Positions 44,651-54,300 are shown, numbered from the stretch's first letter. The stretch is DNA of 64,000 nucleotides from an uncultured Actinomycetes bacterium (GCA_903825035.1 CAIJYV010000027.1:18536-82535); one strand, 5' to 3'. The notes: a model not told the origin generated them from the letters alone. Translations and numbers: made by a program.

Positions 44651-45583
44651 ATGCTTCACCCTTCGCTCGTTGAGTACGTTGAGCGCCTTCGACAAAATCC
44701 ATCTCCCCATTTCTCGACCCAGTCGTATGAGCAGCGCCGCGCCGCTAACCGTCAGTGGGCAGAAGAACTTCGAGGGATCCCAGTTGAGATGGCCGATATT
44801 CGAGAGGTGGTTCTGAGCCTGCCGGGTAGAGAACTTCGCGCACGACTGTACGTACCAAAGGGCGATGAAGGACGAGCCCTAGTGCTCTATTTCCATGGAG
44901 GATCTTTTGTGGTGGGTGACCTCGAGACTCATGACTCGTTGGTCCGTCGACTAGCGGATGATACCCAGATGAGGTTTCTAGCCATTGAGTACCGATTGGC
45001 TCCAGAATTTCCCTTCCCCGCGGCGCTTGATGACGCGGCGGATACCCTTGCCTACGTCGATGAACACCTGCAGCAATTTGCTCCCGCAACTAGCAAGTTG
45101 ATTCTCATGGGGGATTCCGCTGGAGCCACTCTGGCCGCGGTAACGAGCGCCGCGGTCAAAGGTTCGGCGAAGAGACTCTGCGCTCAGGTGCTTCTCTATC
45201 CAACCTTGGGGCCGGAATTGGTAACGAGATCGGCGCACGACTTTGGCTCGGGCTTCTTGTGCGATGTGGATGAATTGCGCTTTGACTACGCGAATTATTT
45301 GGGGAACTACACCAACCATTCAGACCCTCGAATCTCTCCGCTACTGGCTTCTGATTTAAGGGACGTCGTTCCAACAATCATGGTCATCGCGGAGTGCGAC
45401 CCGCTGCGCGATGAAGGGCTGGCCTACGCGGGACTCCTTGAACACTTCGGCGTCTCGTTAGAACTGCTCGAGGCGAAGGGCATGGTGCATAGTTTCATGA
45501 GACTGGGCTCGATTTTCCCCGAAGCACTTGCTGATCTAGATGATTTAGCGGTCCACATTCGTCACTTGATTGAAACCTCATAA
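44651..45583 (+). CDS. Alpha/beta hydrolase, hormone-sensitive-lipase family esterase
   Basis: The 310-residue enzyme shows the HSL-family oxyanion motif YFHGGSFVVGD (about residue 80), the nucleophile in MGDSAGATLA (about 155), the acid in AECDPLRDEG and the histidine in MVHSFMRL. It would hydrolyse short-chain esters. No signal peptide. Stands between the importer and a CoA transferase, all on the same strand but with gaps of about 30 bases. Confidence 0.9.
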   Translation: MLHPSLVEYVERLRQNPSPHFSTQSYEQRRAANRQWAEELRGIPVEMADIREVVLSLPGRELRARLYVPKGDEGRALVLYFHGGSFVVGDLETHDSLVRRLADDTQMRFLAIEYRLAPEFPFPAALDDAADTLAYVDEHLQQFAPATSKLILMGDSAGATLAAVTSAAVKGSAKRLCAQVLLYPTLGPELVTRSAHDFGSGFLCDVDELRFDYANYLGNYTNHSDPRISPLLASDLRDVVPTIMVIAECDPLRDEGLAYAGLLEHFGVSLELLEAKGMVHSFMRLGSIFPEALADLDDLAVHIRHLIETS

Positions 45584-45614
45584 AAGCTCCTGTTGAGTAT
45601 CTAGACTGCTAGCC

Positions 45615-46772
45615 ATGCCTTGGCCACTCGACGACAAAAACGTAGGAACGGGGTTGCCGCTCGAAGGGATACGTGTACTCGATTTTTCAAGAGTTCTCGC
45701 CGGGCCTTTGGTCGGAATGATTCTGGGGGACCTTGGCGCGGATGTCATCAAAGTTGAAGGTCCCGATGGAGATCCAGTTCGTTCCCTAAAACCGCCGGTC
45801 TTTGGTGGTGTCGCTACCTACTATCTGGCGGTGAATCGACACAAGAGGAACATTTCGGCGGACCTACGCGACCCAGAAACCTTCGCACAAATTTCCGCGC
45901 TCGTGGCCGAAGCTGATGTGGTGGTTGAAAATTATTTACCCTCGCAGATCCATGCACTGAATATTGCTGCACTGAAAGAAGCCAACCCCGACTGTGTTTG
46001 GGTGAGCATCACGCCTGCGTCGAGCGGGAGTGAACTCGCTAGCCAGCCCTCCTTCGATCTGTTGGCCCAAGCGCGCTCAGGCTTGATGGGAGTGACCGGT
46101 GAAGCGACTGGAGAACCAACGAAGGTTGGATCGCCCCTTGCTGACGTGGTGACGGGTCTGTATGGAACGATTGCGGCTCTGACGGGGCTGGTTGCTCGAC
46201 TTAGCGATAGGCCGGGCCGCACATTCGAAGCGCCCCTGCTCGAATCAACTATGAGCGCTCTGATAAATCAAGCGCAGGGGTACCTCGCAACTGGAGTCAA
46301 CCCCAAGCGACTCGGCAATGACCACCCGAGCATTGCGCCCTATGGCCCAGTTCACACGAAAGACGGGCTACTCCTCTTGGCCATTGGAACCGATGGCCAA
46401 TATGCGCGGCTCGTTGAAATGCTGAATGATTCGGCTCTGACCGCTCACGTTGAGTGGGGGACGAATGATCAGCGAGTGCTCGATCGAGAACCGCTAAAAG
46501 ACGAACTCAATCGAATTTTCCGTGCGCAGGACACTCAAACCTGGTTGCGAGAGCTCCAACCTTCTGGGGTTCCGCATGCTCCAATCTTGGATGTCGCCGG
46601 TGCGTTCAACCAGGCAGAAATTTCTCAAGGCGATTTTGTTTCAGAAGTTGACTCTTCTTTCGGGAAGTTCAAAACTATGAAATCGCCGCTCTTGGTTGAT
46701 GGGGTCCGACCGGATATTCGCCGTGGTCCTCGCCAACTAGGCGAAGATAACGACGACTTGCTTGGCGACTAG
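45615..46772 (+). CDS. Class III CoA transferase (CaiB/BaiF family)
   Basis: The 385-residue protein moves CoA between organic acids. It has the family opening GIRVLDFSRVLAGPLVGMILG, GADVIKVEGPDGDP, and the catalytic aspartate in PSFDLLAQARSGLMGVTGE (about residue 150). Substrates cannot be told. Its last four bases overlap the end of the ABC permease gene on the other strand. Confidence 0.92.
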   Translation: MPWPLDDKNVGTGLPLEGIRVLDFSRVLAGPLVGMILGDLGADVIKVEGPDGDPVRSLKPPVFGGVATYYLAVNRHKRNISADLRDPETFAQISALVAEADVVVENYLPSQIHALNIAALKEANPDCVWVSITPASSGSELASQPSFDLLAQARSGLMGVTGEATGEPTKVGSPLADVVTGLYGTIAALTGLVARLSDRPGRTFEAPLLESTMSALINQAQGYLATGVNPKRLGNDHPSIAPYGPVHTKDGLLLLAIGTDGQYARLVEMLNDSALTAHVEWGTNDQRVLDREPLKDELNRIFRAQDTQTWLRELQPSGVPHAPILDVAGAFNQAEISQGDFVSEVDSSFGKFKTMKSPLLVDGVRPDIRRGPRQLGEDNDDLLGD

Positions 46773-47569
46773 GCGTCGCGGCGCGACATCAAAATTATGC
46801 CGGCGCCAACAGCCGCCACACAGTAGCTAGCCAGGATGGCAGTGGCGGTCCACGTACCAAAAACTGGAGTGCCACCTCGAAGGACACCGGTTGTTGAACG
46901 CATAGCTTGACCCAATACTGACGGTTCAAATTTCGTGATGTTGTTTTGCCACGATGAAGGAAGCAGGAACACCAAAATTGGAATAATCAGCAAGAGGGAA
47001 GTGTAGGTAGAGATCGAACCGGCTGATTGACGCAAAATGAGGCCAAGTCCAAATCCAAAGAGCCCCATCAGAGTCAGGTACAGACCGCTGAGAAATACCG
47101 CTTGTAGGGTTTTGCCTTGGGAAAGGGAGGGCAGGGCCGCAATGGTGCCGTGAAATATCGCTGCTCCATCAAAGTAGGCGACAAAGCTGGCAATTTCGCC
47201 GACAATGAAAATTACCAACGCGAGAACGATTGCTTTGGCGCTAACGAGCCGGAGGCGATTTGGGACCGCGGAAAGGGTAGTTCGAATTGAGGTCGACGTA
47301 TATTCCGAAGTTATGAGTAGCGCGCCAATGACACCAACGGCAAATTGAGCGAAGAGAATTCCACCCATCGCCAATTGAATCGGGTCGAGTGTTGCTCGCT
47401 CAACTGGCGTCATGCTCTGCAGGTGCCCCTTAACGGCGAATCCAATCAGAAGGCCGATGCCGATTGTGAGAACAAACATGATGACTGTCCCAATCACTGT
47501 TGAGCGAACACTTCGAAATTTGATCCATTCGGAGCGAATGACTGCGTAGAGTCCTGGAGTATGCGTCAT
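46769..47569 (-). CDS. ABC-2 type exporter permease
   Basis: The 266-residue protein has six predicted helices and the ABC-2 pattern (IRSEWIKFRSVRSTVIGTV at the N-terminus and a central YTSTSIRTTLSAVP segment). It pairs with the ATPase gene before it, whose stop it overlaps (TAATG). The exported compound is unknown; similar pairs export peptides or drugs. Confidence 0.87.
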   Translation of the reverse strand: MTHTPGLYAVIRSEWIKFRSVRSTVIGTVIMFVLTIGIGLLIGFAVKGHLQSMTPVERATLDPIQLAMGGILFAQFAVGVIGALLITSEYTSTSIRTTLSAVPNRLRLVSAKAIVLALVIFIVGEIASFVAYFDGAAIFHGTIAALPSLSQGKTLQAVFLSGLYLTLMGLFGFGLGLILRQSAGSISTYTSLLLIIPILVFLLPSSWQNNITKFEPSVLGQAMRSTTGVLRGGTPVFGTWTATAILASYCVAAVGAGIILMSRRDA

Positions 47570-48483
47570 TAGTTTGCTTCCTTTGCGGTTTGGGAATACT
47601 CAACGGAATCATGTGTCAATTCCATGAAAACCTCCTCGAGAGAGGCTCGTTCGGGGGTCAACTCGTGCAGGGCGATTCCCGTAGCGAAGGCCAAATCACC
47701 AATGGCCGCGGCGGCAAGTCCGCTTACCCGTAGCCCCTCATCATTGATCTCGCTCACCGTTGCGCTGGTATTCGCGAGCGCCTTGGTGAGCTCTCCATTA
47801 TTCGTCGATCGCACAATGACCGTACCGGCAGCATTTTTTGTGAGATCGTCGACCGAACCGGAGGTGATGAATTTTCCGCGTCCAATGACAATTATTTGGT
47901 CGGCGGTAACCGCCATCTCGCTCATAAGGTGCGAAGAGACCAAAACCGTACGACCTTCATCGGCGAGTTTCCGGAAGAACTCTCTAATCCACCGAATCCC
48001 TTCAGGATCGAGTCCGTTTACCGGTTCATCAAACAAAAGTACTGGAGGGTCACCGAGCAGCGCGCCCGCAATTCCGAGGCGTTGGCTCATACCGAGAGAA
48101 AAGTCGCCCGCTCGCTTCTTGGCCACCGACTCGAGTCCAACGAAGTTCAGCACTTCGTCAACCCGTGAGGCAGGAATACCGTTCGAAACAGCGAGAGCCA
48201 ACAAGTGGTTCCGTGCCGAACGCCCAGGGTGAACAGCTTTGGCTTCGAGGAGTGCCCCGACCTCTCTGAGTGGCGCGGAAAGCGAGTGGTAGCTCTTTCC
48301 GTTGATCAGCGCGCGACCCTTGGTTGGCCGGTCGAGCCCGAGGATGATTCTCATCGTGGTTGACTTACCCGAACCGTTTGGCCCAAGGAATCCGGTAATG
48401 ACCCCGGGCTTCACCTCGAAGGAGAGGTCGTCTACCGCAGTGGTGTCATTAAATCGTTTCGTTATGTGTTCAACGGAGATCAT
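47569..48483 (-). CDS. ABC exporter ATPase
   Basis: The 304-residue ATPase has Walker A GPNGSGKSTTMRI, signature FSLGMSQRLGIA, Walker B PPVLLFDEPVNGLD and H-loop VSSHLMSE, typical of the drug/bacteriocin exporter (CcmA/BcrA-like) group. The signature FSLGM is normal in this group. ATG 48483 shares its A with the fur stop (TAATG), so a longer reading is unlikely. It is the middle gene of a fur-ATPase-permease operon. Confidence 0.9.
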   Translation of the reverse strand: MISVEHITKRFNDTTAVDDLSFEVKPGVITGFLGPNGSGKSTTMRIILGLDRPTKGRALINGKSYHSLSAPLREVGALLEAKAVHPGRSARNHLLALAVSNGIPASRVDEVLNFVGLESVAKKRAGDFSLGMSQRLGIAGALLGDPPVLLFDEPVNGLDPEGIRWIREFFRKLADEGRTVLVSSHLMSEMAVTADQIIVIGRGKFITSGSVDDLTKNAAGTVIVRSTNNGELTKALANTSATVSEINDEGLRVSGLAAAAIGDLAFATGIALHELTPERASLEEVFMELTHDSVEYSQTAKEAN

Positions 48484-48929
48484 TATTTTTTCTCTACATT
48501 CTCGCGACAGTGCGCGCATAAGCCACTCAGTGCTACGTGGTGCCGGTCCAAAGTGAAGCTAAATTCTTCTAGTAATTCGCGAGCTATAAGGTCGAAACGG
48601 GAAGCGGGAACCTCTTGGGTCGATCCGCAACGGTCACAAACGAGATGCGCGTGGCTCTGCCCAGCAAGATGATAGACCGCGGCGCTAGCACCTAGGTGCG
48701 AGTGGACGACTAGTCCCAACTCTTCGAACTCCTCGAGGATTCGATAGATGGTTGACTGATTAATATCTGGCTCAATTTTGCGGACCGCCAGAACGAGCTC
48801 CTCAACCGTGAGGTGCGCGCTCGAATTGTGCAAAATGTCAGCTACCGCGCGCTTGCCGTTGGTGACGCGATGTCCGCTATCGCGTATGGTGCAAATTATG
48901 TCGTTTACCGAGATTGGTGGTGCCTGCAC
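48483..48929 (-). CDS. Fur-family metalloregulator
   Basis: The 148-residue protein has the Fur winged helix (HLTVEELVLAVRKIEPDINQ with STIYRILEEFEELGLVV), the metal-sensing HAHLVCDRCGS segment, and a second cysteine pair GLCAHCREN, together forming the structural zinc site. It could sense iron, zinc or peroxide; sequence does not decide between Fur, Zur and PerR. It heads the operon of the ABC exporter and is divergent from msrA. Confidence 0.92.
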   Translation of the reverse strand: MQAPPISVNDIICTIRDSGHRVTNGKRAVADILHNSSAHLTVEELVLAVRKIEPDINQSTIYRILEEFEELGLVVHSHLGASAAVYHLAGQSHAHLVCDRCGSTQEVPASRFDLIARELLEEFSFTLDRHHVALSGLCAHCRENVEKK

Positions 48930-48979
48930 CCACCCAGCATAGGGTCACAAAATTTGCTTGAACGCCCTAGTCTGAATTC

Positions 48980-49621
48980 ATGCAATCACCTACTGAAATG
49001 GTTTCTGCCGAGAAAGCGCTCCCCGGTCGAGACGAGCCCATCGTCACCAACCGAAATCACCTTTTCTTCAACGCGCCCTTCTACGGACCCGTACCCTCGG
49101 GCCTCGAAGCGGCCTACGTAGCGATGGGATGTTTTTGGGGAGCGGAAAAGGCCTTTTTCTCCGTCCCAGGCGTAGTTTCCACGAGCGTTGGCTACATGGG
49201 GGGCTACACCATGAACCCGACCTATCAAGAATGCTGTTCGGGTCTAACTGGCCACACCGAGACCGTTCGGGTGGTTTTTGATCCCACGATCGTGTCGTAT
49301 GAGGCAATCATTCGTCACTTCTTTGAAGGGCACGACCCAACTCAGGGTATGCGTCAAGGTGCTGATCGCGGCACCCAGTATCGAAGTGCGGTGTTCTTCA
49401 GCTCGCCGGAGCAAGAGCGCGCTGTTCGAGAAGTCGCTGCTCAATACGAAGATCGCTTACTCGCAGCGGGATTTGGAAAAATCACCACAGAAATTTCTCC
49501 TGCTCGCGAATATTTTTTCGCCGAGGAATACCACCAGCAATACCTCGTGGCAAACCCTAACGGCTACTGCGGCATCGGAGGAACTGGCGTTAGCTGCCCA
49601 GTTGGGCTGGGCGCCTCGTAA
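48980..49621 (+). CDS. msrA: Peptide methionine-S-sulfoxide reductase
   Basis: The 213-residue enzyme repairs methionine-S-sulfoxide. The nucleophile lies in AMGCFWGAEKAF (about residue 51), with VSTSVGYMGGYT, and a C-terminal recycling cysteine pattern NGYCGIGGTGVSCPVG. It has an N-terminal lead of about 35 residues as in many long MsrA proteins. Its 3' end overlaps the nhaA gene by 32 bases, tail to tail. Confidence 0.95.
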   Translation: MQSPTEMVSAEKALPGRDEPIVTNRNHLFFNAPFYGPVPSGLEAAYVAMGCFWGAEKAFFSVPGVVSTSVGYMGGYTMNPTYQECCSGLTGHTETVRVVFDPTIVSYEAIIRHFFEGHDPTQGMRQGADRGTQYRSAVFFSSPEQERAVREVAAQYEDRLLAAGFGKITTEISPAREYFFAEEYHQQYLVANPNGYCGIGGTGVSCPVGLGAS

Positions 49622-50744
49622 GTCCCCAACGAAGAAAAAGCAAACCAACGACTCCGCCAACTATCGAAGCGATTAGTAGGGATGCGGTAATTGTGTTGTA
49701 GGCGGGGCTGGCGATTGCGACGACGGCCGAGGTGAAGACCAGCGGCACAGTAAAGCCAACTGCGCATAAAAACCCGACACCGATGAGTACCCAGCCGTGA
49801 AGTTCGGGCACGTGCACTCCGCTGACGAATTCGCTCACCTTTACCCCGATCGCAATGCCGAGTGACTTGCCGAGTAACCGCACCAGAACGATTGTGAGTA
49901 ATACCTTTCCCTCGTTGGCGTGAAGCAGATCGGTCCGCCAACTAATGCCGGTAGCCACAAAGGTGAAGAGTGGCAGTACAACATAGCTACTCAAAATGCT
50001 CATCTTGCGCTCGAGTTGCACCGGGGCGTGGGAGGCGGGCGCGAGAACGCCTATGACCGCACCGGCCAGGGCGGGCTCAATGCCGAGCCGCTGGAAGGCA
50101 ATCCACGCGCCGGCGAGGCCGAACCAGGGCGCAACTTTCACTCCGTTTTGCCAGAGTTTTACGCTGACGATGCTCACAGTGGCTGCGAGCAACGCGACAA
50201 GCCAATGCTGGTAGGCGAGGGGCTTAACAAAAGCTAGGGCGACGACAGACCCAACGTCATCAAGGATTGCGAGCGTGAGCACGAAGAGCCTGATTGAGCT
50301 GGGCACTCGCGATCCGAGAAGCGAAAGAGCGCCCAAAGTAAGGGCGATGTCGGTCGCCATTGGTATTCCCCAGCCGTGGACCAAAAGAGAGTTGTGAGTT
50401 GCCAGGCCCACGAGGACTAGTGGCAGTGCGGTAAACAACATGCCGCCAGCGGCGCCAAGAAGTGGTGAAGCGAGAGTGTTCCAGCATGTGAGCTTGCCGG
50501 ATCTCACCTCAAGCGACAGTTCCAGTCCAATGCCGAAAAAGAATATGGTGAGTAACAGATTTTGATTTATGCCATGAAGCGAATTCAAACCCCAGCTCAG
50601 AAGGCCAGGAAAGACCCCACCTCGAGTTAGCTGTGAATACGAGTGATACGAAACAAGACTCCAGCTCAACGCCAAGACGAGTCCGAGCAACATTGTCAAT
50701 CCCTGCCGAGATGAAGAGTGATGTAGTTTCTTGTACCAAGCCAT
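49590..50744 (-). CDS. nhaA: Na+/H+ antiporter NhaA
   Basis: The 384-residue membrane protein carries the NhaA marks FFFGIGLELSLEVRSGKL, ATDIALTLGAL (the TDIA crossing) and LTLAILDDVGSVVALA with the two ion-binding aspartates. About 12 helices. It exchanges sodium for protons. It starts at ATG 50744, 69 bases from the divergent MFS gene. Confidence 0.94.
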   Translation of the reverse strand: MAWYKKLHHSSSRQGLTMLLGLVLALSWSLVSYHSYSQLTRGGVFPGLLSWGLNSLHGINQNLLLTIFFFGIGLELSLEVRSGKLTCWNTLASPLLGAAGGMLFTALPLVLVGLATHNSLLVHGWGIPMATDIALTLGALSLLGSRVPSSIRLFVLTLAILDDVGSVVALAFVKPLAYQHWLVALLAATVSIVSVKLWQNGVKVAPWFGLAGAWIAFQRLGIEPALAGAVIGVLAPASHAPVQLERKMSILSSYVVLPLFTFVATGISWRTDLLHANEGKVLLTIVLVRLLGKSLGIAIGVKVSEFVSGVHVPELHGWVLIGVGFLCAVGFTVPLVFTSAVVAIASPAYNTITASLLIASIVGGVVGLLFLRWGLTRRPAQLGS

Positions 50745-50813
50745 CTCGCTAGGTTACTGAGGCCAGCCTTTCATTTGACGAATAGAATTGCTCTGTTCGC
50801 AAGAGGTAAGAAA

Positions 50814-52346
50814 ATGACCACAGTTTCAAAGAGAGAATTAACTTGGATTTTGAGCGCGTTGATGCTCGGCATGTTGCTAGCGGCGCTTGACGGCACAATT
50901 GTCTCCACCGCCCTGCCCACAATTGTTGGAGAGCTCCACGGGGCAAATCACCTCAGCTGGGTCGTTGTCTCGTATCTGCTCGCCTCTACCGTCTCCACTC
51001 CACTCTGGGGCAAGCTTGGTGACCTGCACGGCCGGAAAAAGTACTTTCAGTCGGCCATTGTCATTTTCCTGCTTGGCTCAGTTCTCTCGGGTCTCGCCAA
51101 CTCGATGATTTTTCTCATTCTCGCCCGGGCTCTGCAAGGGCTGGGCGGCGGTGGTCTAATGGTCGGCGCTCAAGCGGTAATTGCTGACGTGGTTTCGCCC
51201 AAAGAGCGTGGTCGATACTCGGGGCTTTTTGGCGGTGTCTTTGGCGCAGCGACCGTCCTCGGACCCCTTCTGGGTGGCTTCGTAGTTGACCATCTCTCCT
51301 GGCGTTGGATTTTTTACATCAATATCCCCTTCGGGGCCATTGCCCTCATTGTTACTGCTATCGCTCTTCCGTCAGATGGCGAGCGTCGAAGTCACGTCAT
51401 TGACTACCTCGGAACCGTGGTGCTCACAATCTCGGCCTCGTGTCTAATCCTTTTCACCTCCTTGGGCGGCTCTTCGGAGGCGTGGGGCTCACCCCGGTCA
51501 CTGTTTTTCATTATCACCGGAGTGATCTTCGCCGTAGTCTTCGTCTTCGTTGAAAAGCGTGCAGAGGAACCAATTCTCCCTCCGAGACTTTTCGCTAACC
51601 GAGTGTTCTCTTCAGCGTCGGCGATTGGCTTTGTGGTTGGTTTCGCGATGTTTGGAGCGATGACGTTCCTCCCACTCTTCTTCCAAGAGGTACGAGGAGT
51701 CAGCCCCACCGCTTCAGGCATGCGCCTGCTGCCGATGATGGTTGGGCTCTTCGGCGCCTCGATAGTGGTCGGTCAACTTGTTTCCAAGGGTAAGAAGTAT
51801 CGACAATTCCCAATTATGGGTTGCGCAGTCATGACCGTAGGTCTCGGTCTGCTCTCGACAATTAATGAGAACACCTCGAGCTGGCTCATGGCCCTGTACA
51901 TGTTTTTGTTGGGGGCGGGAATCGGCATGGTGATGCAGATCTTGATCGTGGCGGTGCAAAATGCGGTAAACCCGAGCGACATCGGAGCTGGTACGGCGGG
52001 CAGTAACTTCTTCCGCTCCATCGGAGGGTCATTCGGCACCGCTATTTTCGGCGCTCTATACATCAACGAGCTGCCTCGCCAATTGGTTAAGGGGTTCCAC
52101 GGCGCAGTCCCTGCCGGCCTGGGACAGAACCCATCGCGGTGGACCCCAAAGCTCCTCGCGCAGCTCCCACCTTCAACCCTGCACGTGATTTTGCACGCGA
52201 TTAGCGCTTCGATTGATTCGATCTACCGCTGGGCGGTACCCATCGCCATAGTGGCTCTGGTGCTTTCCCTACGGCTTCCTGAAGTCAAACTGCGCTCGAG
52301 CGCACACCACGTGGCCGAGGAAATCCCGATGGCTACAGGGGAGTAG
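50814..52346 (+). CDS. MFS multidrug exporter, DHA2 (14-helix) family
   Basis: The 510-residue protein has 14 predicted helices, motif D1 AALDGTIVSTALPTIVGEL at helix 1 and motif A GKLGDLHGRKK after helix 2, both typical of EmrB/QacA drug exporters. The long loop before the last helix is hydrophilic. ATG 50814 is preceded by AGAGGTAAG; the frame could extend 13 codons. No regulator is adjacent. Confidence 0.93.
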   Translation: MTTVSKRELTWILSALMLGMLLAALDGTIVSTALPTIVGELHGANHLSWVVVSYLLASTVSTPLWGKLGDLHGRKKYFQSAIVIFLLGSVLSGLANSMIFLILARALQGLGGGGLMVGAQAVIADVVSPKERGRYSGLFGGVFGAATVLGPLLGGFVVDHLSWRWIFYINIPFGAIALIVTAIALPSDGERRSHVIDYLGTVVLTISASCLILFTSLGGSSEAWGSPRSLFFIITGVIFAVVFVFVEKRAEEPILPPRLFANRVFSSASAIGFVVGFAMFGAMTFLPLFFQEVRGVSPTASGMRLLPMMVGLFGASIVVGQLVSKGKKYRQFPIMGCAVMTVGLGLLSTINENTSSWLMALYMFLLGAGIGMVMQILIVAVQNAVNPSDIGAGTAGSNFFRSIGGSFGTAIFGALYINELPRQLVKGFHGAVPAGLGQNPSRWTPKLLAQLPPSTLHVILHAISASIDSIYRWAVPIAIVALVLSLRLPEVKLRSSAHHVAEEIPMATGE

Positions 52347-52403
52347 CGGAGATTTACGCCCACTTTTTTCTGAGTGGCGGTACAGTAGTGGCAGGGAGGT
52401 CCA

Positions 52404-52790
52404 ATGCCATTAAGTGAACACGAACAACGCGTACTCGCCCAACTCGAAGAATCGCTGACTCGCCAAGATCCCCAACTCGCCAAGACCGCTCACGCAAAGA
52501 ACGTCTACGTTCATGCTGGCCGCAGAGTGCGACAATCAATTCTTGGTTTTATCGTAGGTCTCGTAATTCTCGTTCTGTACTTCTCCAACAACCTCTGGCT
52601 TGGTTTGCTGGGCGTTGCAATTATGTTTCTCTCTGCCATCTTGCTCGAGCGAAATGTTCGGCTTCTGGGCAAGGCATCGTGGCGCGACGTCACTCGTCGT
52701 GCCGCTGCAGATGATGTGGTTGCCCCGGTTGGGGCGCGCACCGCATTTTTTCGTGACTGGATGTCGCGTTACCGCCACAAAAACCAGTGA
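52404..52790 (+). CDS. DUF3040 membrane protein
   Basis: The 128-residue protein begins with the family signature MPLSEHEQRVLAQLEESL and has two central helices (about residues 43-85) followed by a basic tail. DUF3040 genes lie next to the dcw cluster in many actinobacteria and are thought to belong to growth or division, without a proven role. ATG follows GGGAGG. Its stop overlaps the next start (GTGA). Confidence 0.88.
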   Translation: MPLSEHEQRVLAQLEESLTRQDPQLAKTAHAKNVYVHAGRRVRQSILGFIVGLVILVLYFSNNLWLGLLGVAIMFLSAILLERNVRLLGKASWRDVTRRAAADDVVAPVGARTAFFRDWMSRYRHKNQ

Positions 52791-53074
52791 CCGGGAGCAA
52801 AGACTCAGTGCCCACTAAGGGACCGCTGAGCTTGGCGCCACTTCTGCTCAGGCACTTTATTTCGCACCCGAGAGATATTGGTGTGACCGTGGCTGCTGGT
52901 TGGCGACTCAGACGACGTTACTGGTGGAGGTACGCGCCGTACCTCCCGTTGCCTGGTACAAGCTATTGGCAATTTCGCATGACCACGCTTTCGGGGAATT
53001 CAGAATCGAGGCCGTCCGCATCTGAAATAGTTGCCGCCGCACGCTGGGCAAAGGCTCAGAGGGCTGCGAGGTAA
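52787..53074 (+). CDS. Small basic hypothetical protein near dcw cluster
   Basis: The 95-residue protein is rich in Arg and Trp (RLRRRYWWRYAPYLPLPG) and has no membrane helix; I do not recognise a family. It is coupled to the DUF3040 gene by a four-base overlap and ends three bases before the HNH gene, so it is a real operon member rather than chance. Confidence 0.65.
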   Translation: MTGSKDSVPTKGPLSLAPLLLRHFISHPRDIGVTVAAGWRLRRRYWWRYAPYLPLPGTSYWQFRMTTLSGNSESRPSASEIVAAARWAKAQRAAR

Positions 53075-53077
53075 GCG

Positions 53078-53584
53078 GTGGCTCGGGTTCTTTTGTTAAA
53101 CGCAACCTACGAGCCACTTCAACTCGTAAGCGAACGCAGGGCGGTCGTGCTCATGTTGGCCGGCCGGGCAGAGCCCATCGTGGTGCCCGACGAACCCGCG
53201 CTCATGCATTCGGCGAAAATGACGATTGAAGTTCCCGCGATTGTGCGATTGCACGAAATGGTGAAGTTGCCGAGCAAGGTTCGAACACCACCGCTCACTC
53301 GTCGATCGCTGCTGCTACGAGATGGCAATCGTTGCGCCTACTGCCTCGAAATCGCCGACACCATTGATCACGTGATACCTCGAAGTCGAGGCGGTAAACA
53401 CGAGTGGACCAACGTCGTCGCTGCGTGCCGTCGGCACAATATGCAAAAGGGTGACCGATTGCTGGAAGAAATAGGCTGGAGTATGCACTTCGAACCTCGG
53501 ATTCCCGATGGTCCTTGGTGGCGCTGGCGTCACCTCTCAGATCCAGACCCGCTGTGGGCACCCTATCTCCCAAAGGCCTCATGA
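53078..53584 (+). CDS. HNH endonuclease
   Basis: The 168-residue protein starts with RVLLLNATYEPLQLVSERRA, usual for this actinobacterial HNH group, and has the nuclease core RCAYCLEIADTIDHVIPRSRGG followed by NVVAACRRHNMQKG (read as DHVIPRS and ACRRHN). The histidine of DHVIPRS is the general base, and the CAYC and CRRHN cysteines could bind zinc. The DNA target is unknown. GTG start; its stop overlaps the next ATG. Confidence 0.88.
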   Translation: MARVLLLNATYEPLQLVSERRAVVLMLAGRAEPIVVPDEPALMHSAKMTIEVPAIVRLHEMVKLPSKVRTPPLTRRSLLLRDGNRCAYCLEIADTIDHVIPRSRGGKHEWTNVVAACRRHNMQKGDRLLEEIGWSMHFEPRIPDGPWWRWRHLSDPDPLWAPYLPKAS

Positions 53585-54231
53585 AAGATATCGAAGAGCT
53601 GTACGAATACGAGGTGCTACGAAACATTGAGCAGCCCACAATGTTTGTCGTGCGCACGCAGCAGCCCGTAATCGTGCTTGGTTCGATGCAGGACAGCGAC
53701 GTATTGAAAGAGGACCTCGAATTTGAAGTTCGACGTCGCCGTGGCGGTGGCGGTATGGTCCTCCTCCAGCCAGACGACTTGTGGGTCGATTGGTGGATCC
53801 CCTCGGAAGATGCCCGTTGGCACAACGATGTTCACCAGAGCTCGTATCAAGCGGGCAGGTGGTGGCAGGAGGCTCTCGCGTCCAGTGGGGTCCAAACCCA
53901 TCTTCACGAAGGCGGAGTTGAAGGTAACGAAGAAGTTCGCGTCCTCTGCTTCGCCGGCAAGGGTCCCGGCGAGATCTTCTACGACGATAGAAAACTCGTT
54001 GGGGTGACCCAGTGGCGTGTCAGGGAGGGAGTATTTCTCTCCACCGTGCTCCACCAGGGGAGTAGCGATTATTTGGCCAACGCCCTGAGAGATCCGATTA
54101 GTGGGATTCTCGAGTCAATTCAGCACCACAGCGTCCAATCTCTGGGACTCAAGGAGGTAGAGGGGATAATCGAGAACCTGAGGGAAATTTCAGGTCCGTG
54201 GAACTTTCGCCAGCTCTTGCTCACCGCCTAA
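53581..54231 (+). CDS. Lipoate-protein ligase-like protein (LplA/LipB/BirA fold)
   Basis: The 216-residue protein has the fold's hallmark RRRGGGGMVLL at about residue 52 and FAGKGPGEIFYDDRKLVGVTQ (about 123) like the lysine-containing lipoate binding loop. It may attach lipoate or another short acyl group to a carrier domain. Ribosomal coupling to the HNH gene (ATGA) suggests co-expression only. No carrier protein is nearby. A terminator follows. Confidence 0.78.
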   Translation: MKDIEELYEYEVLRNIEQPTMFVVRTQQPVIVLGSMQDSDVLKEDLEFEVRRRRGGGGMVLLQPDDLWVDWWIPSEDARWHNDVHQSSYQAGRWWQEALASSGVQTHLHEGGVEGNEEVRVLCFAGKGPGEIFYDDRKLVGVTQWRVREGVFLSTVLHQGSSDYLANALRDPISGILESIQHHSVQSLGLKEVEGIIENLREISGPWNFRQLLLTA

Positions 54232-54249
54232 AACCCCGATTTTTCAACT

Positions 54250-54280
54250 AAATGCCGGCCCATTGGGGCCGGCATTTTGC
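54250..54280 (+). terminator. Rho-independent terminator before the dcw cluster
   Basis: A perfect 12-base-pair stem (AAATGCCGGCCC with its complement, 54250-54277) and four-base loop end in TTTT. It separates the DUF3040-HNH-ligase operon from mraZ, which thus needs its own promoter. Confidence 0.9.
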
Positions 54281-54300
54281 TTTACGCCCACCAAACCCCT

